Source: Cyanobium sp. M55B138 (GTDB lineage Bacteria > Cyanobacteriota > Cyanobacteriia > PCC-6307 > Cyanobiaceae). Taken from it: a stretch of DNA of 6,654 nucleotides. The notes beneath the pieces are model-generated. The model ran no database searches. It was not told the DNA's origin and saw only the letters and a program-made list of their open reading frames with translations. The stretch spans positions 1 through 6,654 of the forward strand of contig JAGYNF010000088.1 in the NCBI GenBank assembly GCA_018400215.1, given 5' to 3'. The translations under genes were made by a program, and so were the position numbers. Every line of letters starts with the position of its first letter. Position 1 is the first letter of the stretch. Below, one piece after another: positions 1-4,848 of the stretch.

Positions 1-41
1 CCGTGGAGCTGGCGCTGGAGGCCACGGACATCGGCCCCTGA
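1..41 (+). CDS. 3' end of an unidentified gene (partial)
   Basis: The third frame is open from the window edge to a TGA at 39-41 and encodes VELALEATDIGP. Nearly every codon ends in G or C, as in the clear genes of this window, and the peptide looks like a normal helical C-terminus. The other two + frames give tryptophan- or arginine-rich junk. It would converge on the acyltransferase gene ending at 61, leaving 19 bases between stops. Thirteen codons are too few to name a family, and the call depends on sequence left of the window. Confidence 0.4.
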   Translation, partial: VELALEATDIGP

Positions 42-59
42 CGGCCGGGCGCAGGGGCC
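33..59. terminator. Hairpin between two convergent gene ends
   Basis: GGCCCCTG at 33-40 is exactly complementary to CAGGGGCC at 52-59, giving an 8-bp GC-rich stem with an 11-base loop. The left arm overlaps the TGA at 39-41, and the right arm lies just before the stop of the - strand gene at 61. A second copy of CAGGGGCC at 62-69 offers an alternative pairing. No run of T follows on either strand, so a classical intrinsic terminator is not shown. A bidirectional transcript-end structure is an inference from its position. Confidence 0.35.
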
Positions 60-60
60 A

Positions 61-543
61 TCAGGGGCCGGCTATCCGGGCAAGGCAGCGCTGCAGCCGG
101 CGGCGATTGTGGCGCTGCAGCAGCAGACAGGGCAGGTTGAACAGGGTGGCAAACACCAGGTTCACCAGCACGCCGGCGGGGGGCAGCCAGAGGGCCGTGA
201 CCAGGCCAGCGGGCCAGAGCACCCCATGCACCAGCTCAGCCCGGCGGGTTTCCGCCACCAGCCGCCGCAGGGCCAGGGGATCGCGCCGCACCAGGCTGGC
301 CTTGCGCACCCCACCGGGCAGCGCGCCACCGGCATCCGGAATCCAGCGCTTCCACACCCGGATGCCCAGACCGAAGCGCACTGGTGGCACGGCCGGGGGG
401 CGCCGTGCGGGCAGCAACCAGCGCTGCGGCAGCACATTGGCAAGCATCCCCACCAGCAGGGAGGCCAGCAGCCAGAAGCCCACCGAGCTGAGCACCAGCG
501 CCAGGGGTTCGGCGGGGTCAGCTCCCATGGCGGCGGCGGCCAT
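61..543 (-). CDS. CrtO/CruD-like membrane acyltransferase (putative carotenoid-glycoside acyltransferase)
   Basis: A 160-residue protein, close to the roughly 165 residues of Staphylococcus aureus CrtO, which esterifies a fatty acid to the sugar of a glycosylated carotenoid. Three stretches resemble that family as I recall it: VWKRWIPDAG (63-72), ETRRAELVH (98-106), and an N-x-P to QRHNRRRL block (136-150). Hydrophobic segments at about 16-38, 108-121 and 124-142 indicate an inner- or thylakoid-membrane protein. The ATG start is fixed by a TGATG overlap with the upstream glycosyltransferase stop (541-545), a translational-coupling arrangement; a longer reading in the same frame runs back through that gene and is only its shadow. 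Chlorobium CruD is the phototroph analogue. The acyl donor and acceptor cannot be read from the sequence, and some members of this family may act on other glycolipids. Confidence 0.75.
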   Translation of the reverse strand: MAAAAMGADPAEPLALVLSSVGFWLLASLLVGMLANVLPQRWLLPARRPPAVPPVRFGLGIRVWKRWIPDAGGALPGGVRKASLVRRDPLALRRLVAETRRAELVHGVLWPAGLVTALWLPPAGVLVNLVFATLFNLPCLLLQRHNRRRLQRCLARIAGP

Positions 544-1643
544 CAACGGGTGCTGAAGCTGCGACCCTTCCAGCGCACCTTGCCCCGCTCGAGGTTGAGG
601 ATCGCCATCAGAAACACCCCCAGGAAAAACAGCACCGGCAGGGGGAACACCAGGTTGATCCAGCTGAACCGTCCCACCCGCCGGGTGAGCACCAGCATCT
701 GCAGGGCAAAGGCGGTGTAGATCAGCGCATTGGGCCCAATCGCTGCGCTGCCCACCAACGGCCAGCCCAGCAGGGCCGCCGGCAGGCACCAGGCCGCCCA
801 GAACAGGCCCGACAGCCACAGCAGCACCGCCAGCATCCAGGGCCAGCGCACCTCACCCGCGGCGGTGGCGAAGTTTTTGTTGAAACCGATCACCGTGTCA
901 TCCAGGCCGCCGGGATACATGCGATAGGCCAGTTGGCCATAGCCGATGAAGGCACTCACCGGCAGGCCAGCCTGTTCATAGCAATGGGCCAGGAACCAGT
1001 CCTCCACCACCTTGCCGGCCACCGCCGCGTGGCCGCCGGCCCGCCAGTAGTCGTCGCGACTGGTCACCAGCGCCGGCCCGAAGGCCACGCCACAGCGGGG
1101 CCCGAGCGGCACGGCCATCAGCCCCACCAGGTTGAACAACACCGAGAGCTGCTCATAGGGCTTTTCGGTGCGGTGGTAGGGCTGCACCGACACCAGGCCG
1201 CCCAGCTGCTGCTGCTGGGCCAGCAGCCGCTCCAGACACTCCGGCCCCGGCTCGGTGTCGGCATCGAGGAACACCAGCAGCTCACCGCGACTGGCCAAGA
1301 CCCCGTGGTGCAGGGCCCAGGTTTTGCCGCACCAGCCCTCGGGCAAGGGCGGCGGCTGGATCACCCGCAGCGGCAGACCCCGGGCGCTGGCCACCTCGCG
1401 GGCGATGGCGGCGGTGCCATCACTGGAGTGGTCGTCGACCACGATCACCTCCTGGGGCTGCAGCCGTTGCCGGCCCAGGGCCGCCAGCAGCTGGGGCAGG
1501 GTGGTTGCCTCGTCGCGGGCGGGGATCAGCACGGAAACCGAGGGCGTGCCGGTCGGGCAGCCAGGCGGCAGCAGCGGCAGTCGCAGGGCCAGCGCCCAAC
1601 CCAGCAGCCAGCGCACCAGCAGGGAGACTTCGAGCCAACCCAT
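543..1643 (-). CDS. Membrane family-2 glycosyltransferase, carotenoid type (CrtQ/CruC/CruG-like)
   Basis: A 366-residue GT-A fold glycosyltransferase with membrane anchors. It has an N-terminal hydrophobic helix (about 5-25), the nucleotide-sugar entry motif SVLIPARDE (37-45), VVDDHSSDGT (68-77), a metal-binding FLDADT (125-130), a probable catalytic base in VVEDW (212-216), and C-terminal membrane segments at about 268-292, 297-319 and 328-349 ending in a WKGR motif (358-361). This architecture matches staphylococcal CrtQ, Chlorobium CruC and the cyanobacterial myxol 2'-O-glycosyltransferase CruG, which attach a sugar to a carotenoid. The ATG has a good ribosome site (GGAG, 6-base spacer). 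The gene follows a hydrolase gene after 55 bases, and its stop overlaps the start of a CrtO-like acyltransferase, which favours a carotenoid-glycoside role. CruG is the closest cyanobacterial candidate, but motif reading alone cannot separate it from other GT2 enzymes, so no symbol is given. Confidence 0.85.
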   Translation of the reverse strand: MGWLEVSLLVRWLLGWALALRLPLLPPGCPTGTPSVSVLIPARDEATTLPQLLAALGRQRLQPQEVIVVDDHSSDGTAAIAREVASARGLPLRVIQPPPLPEGWCGKTWALHHGVLASRGELLVFLDADTEPGPECLERLLAQQQQLGGLVSVQPYHRTEKPYEQLSVLFNLVGLMAVPLGPRCGVAFGPALVTSRDDYWRAGGHAAVAGKVVEDWFLAHCYEQAGLPVSAFIGYGQLAYRMYPGGLDDTVIGFNKNFATAAGEVRWPWMLAVLLWLSGLFWAAWCLPAALLGWPLVGSAAIGPNALIYTAFALQMLVLTRRVGRFSWINLVFPLPVLFFLGVFLMAILNLERGKVRWKGRSFSTR

Positions 1644-1649
1644 CAACGG

Positions 1650-1658
1650 CTCCGCTCC
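1650..1658 (-). promoter_or_regulatory. Tandem ribosome binding site of the glycosyltransferase gene
   Basis: On the - strand GGAGCGGAG precedes the ATG at 1643, with two overlapping purine-rich cores; the nearer GGAG (1653-1650) sits 6 bases from the start. This is the clearest Shine-Dalgarno sequence in the window and supports the MGWLEV start over an open frame that extends a further 138 codons upstream into the hydrolase gene. Confidence 0.65.
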
Positions 1659-1698
1659 AGGCCTACCCACAACGCTAGGGGCCACAACCTGTAACGAC

Positions 1699-2319
1699 TC
1701 AGGGCCGCAGCAATTCCCTTGCCAATGGGCCGATGGCGGCCCGGTCGCGCAGCAGCTGGGGATGGGTGAGCACCGGCAGCATGGTGCGCGCACCCACCGG
1801 CAGCACGGCCCGCCAGCCGGGCAGCACCGCCAGATCGAGGGCGGAGTAGAAGCTGTGGCACTCGATGCGCTGCAGACCGTCCAGGTCCCCATTGAGCCGC
1901 TGCAACAGGGCACTGCCGGCCCGTAGATCGGCAATGCCGCTGAACACCCGGGCCGGCCAGGGCTGGGCCGTGAGCGTGCCCTGCTGGGGGCTGCCCACGC
2001 TGAGAAAACGGCGGGTGCGCCCCAGGCCGCCCAGCAGCTGCATCCAGCAGCGCCCAATCACCCCACCCATCGAGAAACCGAGCAGGTCGAGGGGCTCATC
2101 GCGGCCAAAGGCCGCCTCGATATGGCCGCCCAACAGCTCGGCGGCCTCCAGGGTTGGCGTGCGCCCCAGCCGCAGGGGCAGGGCCGGGATCAGCAGCGGA
2201 TGGCGACGACCGGCGAGCTCCCGCTTGAGCGCGTTGAACACCGCTGGTGTGTCCAATAGGCCGTGCACCAACACCAGGGGTGGACCCGAAGGGGACGTCA
2301 CACACTCCTCGCTGAGCAC
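1699..2319 (-). CDS. Alpha/beta-hydrolase, lipase/esterase-like
   Basis: A 206-residue serine hydrolase of the lipase class. VLVHG (16-20) forms the beta-strand and oxyanion region. GFSMGG (81-86) is the nucleophile elbow with Ser83. Asp162 in ALDLAVLP and His186 in LTHPQLL complete a plausible triad with the usual lipase spacing. There is no signal peptide or membrane helix, so it is probably cytosolic or peripheral. It lies third from the end of the - strand gene set, between the Hli protein and the glycosyltransferase, so an esterified lipid or pigment is a reasonable substrate, but this is inference. The GTG at 2319 gives the longest form; a second GTG at 2301 has GAGGAG only 3 bases upstream and could be the real start, giving 200 residues. 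Acyltransfer rather than hydrolysis is possible in this fold. Confidence 0.85.
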   Translation of the reverse strand: MLSEECVTSPSGPPLVLVHGLLDTPAVFNALKRELAGRRHPLLIPALPLRLGRTPTLEAAELLGGHIEAAFGRDEPLDLLGFSMGGVIGRCWMQLLGGLGRTRRFLSVGSPQQGTLTAQPWPARVFSGIADLRAGSALLQRLNGDLDGLQRIECHSFYSALDLAVLPGWRAVLPVGARTMLPVLTHPQLLRDRAAIGPLARELLRP

Positions 2320-2358
2320 CGCCTCAACAATGGCAGCCCCAACTGGGCGTGGGGGTGA

Positions 2359-2628
2359 TCAGCCCAGGTACCAACGCAGCATGGCCAACAACTGGCCTGC
2401 GGGCCCGTAGCCGGTGATCCATTCACCCACCACCGCCGCGGCGAATCCCACCATGGCCACCCGGCCATTCAGCCGTTCCACCCCTGCCAGCGCCGTCGTG
2501 TTCCAGGGCCTGCGGGTGGTGAGGCCCTCACCAAAACGCTCAACGGGTTCGTAGCGGAACGGTTCGTCTGCCAAGGGTGGTGGTGCCGGGCCCGTGAGCC
2601 TATGTCCAGTCCGCCACAGTGACCCCAT
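2359..2628 (-). CDS. High-light-inducible (Hli/Scp) chlorophyll-binding protein
   Basis: The C-terminal half carries the one-helix chlorophyll a/b-binding signature ERLNGRVAMVGF (51-62), with Glu51, Asn54 and Arg56 as the chlorophyll-ligating and ion-pair residues, followed by a membrane helix to about residue 72. Hli proteins sit in the thylakoid and bind chlorophyll and carotenoid to dissipate energy during photosystem assembly and light stress. From the ATG it is 89 residues, longer than the usual 40-70, and residues 1-18 do not look like family sequence. A TTG at 2574 would give a more typical 71-residue protein beginning just before DEPFRYEPVERF. The ATG shares a CCATGG palindrome with the start of the divergent dehydrogenase, another reason to doubt it. 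It is the first gene of the - strand set, 39 bases before the hydrolase start. The family call is firm; the start is not. Confidence 0.88.
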   Translation of the reverse strand: MGSLWRTGHRLTGPAPPPLADEPFRYEPVERFGEGLTTRRPWNTTALAGVERLNGRVAMVGFAAAVVGEWITGYGPAGQLLAMLRWYLG

Positions 2629-3604
2629 GGGTCACATCCTGCTCACCGGAGGCAGTTCCGGCATCGGCTTTGAAGCCGCTGCCCTGCTGCTACAAGCCGG
2701 CCATCGTCTCACCCTCCCCTGCCGCAATGCCGCCCAGGCGGCGGCCCTGGCCCAGCGCCTTCGCGGCCCCATCACCACCCCTATCTGCGATCTGGCCGAC
2801 CTGGCCAGCGTGGAACAGTGCGCCCAGGCGCTGCTCGCCGCCGCGGAGCCGATCGACGCCCTGGTGCTCAATGCCGGACTGCAATACAGCGGCAGCAGCG
2901 CTCCCCGCTGGTCGGCCCAGGGCTTTGAGCTGACGCTGGCGGTGAACCACCTGGCCCACCAGGCGCTGCTGCAACGGCTGCTGCCCCTGTTGCTGCTGAG
3001 TCCGGCAGCGCGGGTGGTGGTCACCACATCGGAGGTGCACGACCCCAGCAGCCAGGGCGGCAAGGTGGGGCGCCCGGCCGGACTGGGGGATCTGGCCGGA
3101 CTGCGCCAGGGGCCGGGGGCTGGTCTGCTCGATGGCAGCGCCCTGTTCAACGCCGAGAAGGCCTACAAGGACAGCAAGCTCTGCAACCTGCTGATGGCGC
3201 GGGAGCTGGAGCGGCGGCTGCGGGAGCAGGGCCGGCCCATGCCCGTGCTGGCCTGGAGCCCGGGGCTGGTGATTCCCCGCAGCAGTGGCGGCTTCTTCCG
3301 TGACAGTCGGCTCAACAACCCCTTCGGCCAGGCGCTCTTTGCCCTGGTGGCCAGAGACCTGCTGCGGGTCACCGCAACGCCCCAGCGGGCCGGGGCCCTG
3401 CTGGCCGGCCTGGTGGAGGAGCCCCCCGAGGCCGCCAGCGGCTTCCACTACTGGAGCAACCGGGTGCTGGGGCCGGGCCGGCTGCGCTTCGAGGCCAGTC
3501 AGCCCAGTGCTGAGGCCCGTTGCGACCGCCTGGCGCGGGATCTCTGGTGCCTCAGCGCCCAGGCTGCCGGATTGGATCCTGGCGCCGGCATCGCGGCCAC
3601 CTGA
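2627..3604 (+). CDS. Short-chain dehydrogenase related to light-dependent protochlorophyllide reductase
   Basis: A 325-residue Rossmann-fold oxidoreductase. TGGSSGIG (7-14) binds NADP(H), NAG at 82-84 is the structural Asn motif, Ser135 follows VVTT, and YKDSK (180-184) provides the catalytic Tyr and Lys. Several regions match the POR subfamily rather than generic dehydrogenases: GLGDLAGL (152-159), a DGS-FNAEKAYKDSKLCN block (169-187), HYWS (274-277), and a tail with SAEARCDRLARDLW (294-307). However, the catalytic Cys of POR (Cys226 in the PGC motif) is Leu214 here (SPGL, 211-214), so it is unlikely to be a working protochlorophyllide reductase. It is more likely a paralogue acting on another pigment, lipid or aldehyde. 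The ATG at 2627 places the nucleotide motif at the correct distance; a GTG at 2594 would add 11 residues unlike the family. It is transcribed divergently from the Hli gene. Confidence 0.87.
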   Translation: MGHILLTGGSSGIGFEAAALLLQAGHRLTLPCRNAAQAAALAQRLRGPITTPICDLADLASVEQCAQALLAAAEPIDALVLNAGLQYSGSSAPRWSAQGFELTLAVNHLAHQALLQRLLPLLLLSPAARVVVTTSEVHDPSSQGGKVGRPAGLGDLAGLRQGPGAGLLDGSALFNAEKAYKDSKLCNLLMARELERRLREQGRPMPVLAWSPGLVIPRSSGGFFRDSRLNNPFGQALFALVARDLLRVTATPQRAGALLAGLVEEPPEAASGFHYWSNRVLGPGRLRFEASQPSAEARCDRLARDLWCLSAQAAGLDPGAGIAAT

Positions 3605-3705
3605 GCATCGAATCGGGGCGGGTCGGGTTGGGTCGGGGATTTCGTTACAGTCGCGCCGAAACTTGGATCCTGGGGCTGATTCCCCTCTCATATGCGGCAG
3701 TTCCT
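3605..3705 (+). promoter_or_regulatory. Intergenic leader of the desaturase gene
   Basis: About 100 bases separate the dehydrogenase stop from the likely desaturase start. They hold the G-run element described separately (3615-3638), a TTACAG (3645-3650) and a TTGGAT (3663-3668) as weak -35-like hexamers, and CATATG (3689-3694) as a poor -10 candidate. A short GGGG-CTGATT-CCCC hairpin is possible at 3672-3685. No convincing Shine-Dalgarno precedes the desaturase. A promoter here is plausible but unproven, and the two genes could also share a transcript. Confidence 0.3.
3615..3638 (+). other. G-quadruplex-forming motif
   Basis: Five runs of three or four G (3615-3618, 3620-3622, 3625-3627, 3630-3632, 3635-3638) are separated by loops of only one or two bases (C, TC, TT, TC). 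This satisfies the standard G-quadruplex pattern with a spare run. It lies on the coding strand of the desaturase and would be present in the RNA of any read-through from the dehydrogenase. Regulatory function is inference. Confidence 0.65.
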
Positions 3706-4848
3706 TTGATCCGCCCCGTCTCCCTGCTATCGCGTTCGACAGACCAGATTCAGACCCCTAAGCAACCGATCTATCCCAGCAAATCAGAGCTGCTGAATTG
3801 CCTGCCGCCTGAATTGAGCCGCCTCAACCCGGCCAAGGCCTGGGGCAGTTTGGCGATGTCCCTGGGCCTCTCCCTGCTGGCCTACGCCGCCGGCACCCAG
3901 ATCCCCCTGCAGGCCGCGGCAGCCCCGCTCTGGCTGCTCTACGCCCTGATCACCGGCACCGTGGCAGGGGGCTGTTGGGTCATCGCCCATGAGTGCGGTC
4001 ACAACGCCTTTCACCCCAACCGTGACGTGGAGCGCTGGGTGGGCTTCGTGCTGCACAGCCTGCTGCTGGTGCCCTACTTCACCTGGCAGCGCAGCCATGC
4101 GGTGCACCATGCCAACTGCAACCATCTCGAAGGCGGTGAAACCCATGTTCCGCCCCGGATCAACTCCGCCACCGGGCAGGTGGTCGACCGGCTGAGCAGG
4201 CGATTGGGCAGAGGGCCCTTCGGAATCCTGGCCCTGATCACCCACCTGCTCCTGGGCTGGCCCCTGTATCTCCTCTTCGGTGTGGCCGGCGGGGAGGACT
4301 ACGGCGGCCCCACCTCCCACTTCTGGCATGGGGCCCCCTTTCGCAATGGCAAGCGCGCCCTGTTTCCAGAGTCGTTCCGCGGCCTGATGCTGCGCTCCAA
4401 TCTCGGCCTGGTGGTGATGCTGCTGGCCCTTGGCTTGGCCGCGGCGCAGTTTTCCCTGGCCAGGGTTCTGTGCGTGTATGGCCTTCCCTACCTGGTGATC
4501 AATGCCTGGCTGGTCACCTACACCTGGCTGCAACACACGGATCTGGACATTCCACACTTTTCCTCCAAGGAATGGACCTGGGCGAAGGGCGCCCTCCAGA
4601 CCGTTGATCGGCCCTACGGCCCCCTGCTCAACCTGCTGCACCACGGCATCGGTTCAACCCACGTGTGCCATCACATCAATCCGCGGATTCCGCACTACAA
4701 CGCCTGGCGTGGCACCGCCCTGCTCAAGCAACGCTTCCCGGATCTGGTGCGCTACGACGCCACCCCCATTCCCAAGGCGCTGTGGCGAGTGGCCACCCGA
4801 TGTGGCGTGGTGCGTCGGGATGCGGCCAGCGGTGGCTTCTTCTACTGA
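3706..4848 (+). CDS. Membrane fatty-acid desaturase, FAD2-like (putative delta-12/omega-6)
   Basis: An integral-membrane di-iron desaturase that would insert a double bond into lipid-bound acyl chains. The three histidine boxes are HECGH (95-99), HAVHH (131-135) and HVCHH (319-323). Surrounding sequence resembles eukaryotic microsomal FAD2 more than classical cyanobacterial DesA: WVIAHECGHNAF, VPYFTW before box 2, LQHTDLDIPHF (275-285), GALQTVDRPYG (295-305), and IPHYNAW after box 3. Hydrophobic stretches at about 50-93, 111-125, 175-194 and 232-272 fit the usual pairs of membrane helices. No ATG or GTG occurs upstream; TTG at 3706 gives 380 residues, matching the family length of about 383 and keeping the conserved N-terminal block around PPEL. 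The first in-frame ATG (3856) would lose about 50 residues. The frame is also open upstream into the dehydrogenase. Its end overlaps the permease gene by 7 bases. Regioselectivity is inferred. Confidence 0.9.
   Translation: MIRPVSLLSRSTDQIQTPKQPIYPSKSELLNCLPPELSRLNPAKAWGSLAMSLGLSLLAYAAGTQIPLQAAAAPLWLLYALITGTVAGGCWVIAHECGHNAFHPNRDVERWVGFVLHSLLLVPYFTWQRSHAVHHANCNHLEGGETHVPPRINSATGQVVDRLSRRLGRGPFGILALITHLLLGWPLYLLFGVAGGEDYGGPTSHFWHGAPFRNGKRALFPESFRGLMLRSNLGLVVMLLALGLAAAQFSLARVLCVYGLPYLVINAWLVTYTWLQHTDLDIPHFSSKEWTWAKGALQTVDRPYGPLLNLLHHGIGSTHVCHHINPRIPHYNAWRGTALLKQRFPDLVRYDATPIPKALWRVATRCGVVRRDAASGGFFY

Larger units (their letters stand above)
61..2628 (-). other. Putative four-gene operon: Hli protein, hydrolase, glycosyltransferase, acyltransferase
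   Basis: Four genes run in the same direction with gaps of about 39, 55 and -1 bases and no strong terminator between them. The last two are coupled through TGATG. Expression from a promoter upstream of the Hli gene would put all four under high-light control, as Hli genes commonly are. No promoter can be picked out, because the region upstream of 2628 is coding for the divergent dehydrogenase. A separate promoter in the 55-base gap before the glycosyltransferase is possible. Co-transcription is inferred from spacing only. Confidence 0.55.

Noticed and set aside
544..819. Extension of the acyltransferase frame upstream into the glycosyltransferase gene
   Set aside because: Those 92 residues are Pro/Gly/Ala-rich shadow sequence. 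The TGATG coupling and the CrtO-like length support the start at 543.
1203..1225. CAG/CTG triplet run as a possible repeat element
   Set aside because: It encodes a short glutamine run inside the glycosyltransferase and is explained by codon use.
2336..2348. GCCC-AACTG-GGGC type hairpin between the Hli and hydrolase genes as a terminator
   Set aside because: The stem is only four base pairs with no T-run, too weak to call; it could arise by chance at this GC content.
2690..3691. Long - strand open frame opposite the dehydrogenase (333 codons)
   Set aside because: Composition is Gln/Gly/His-rich with no motif, while the + strand frame has clear SDR motifs.
3784..4644. - strand open frame opposite the desaturase
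   Set aside because: It has the same antisense bias; the desaturase histidine boxes settle the coding strand.
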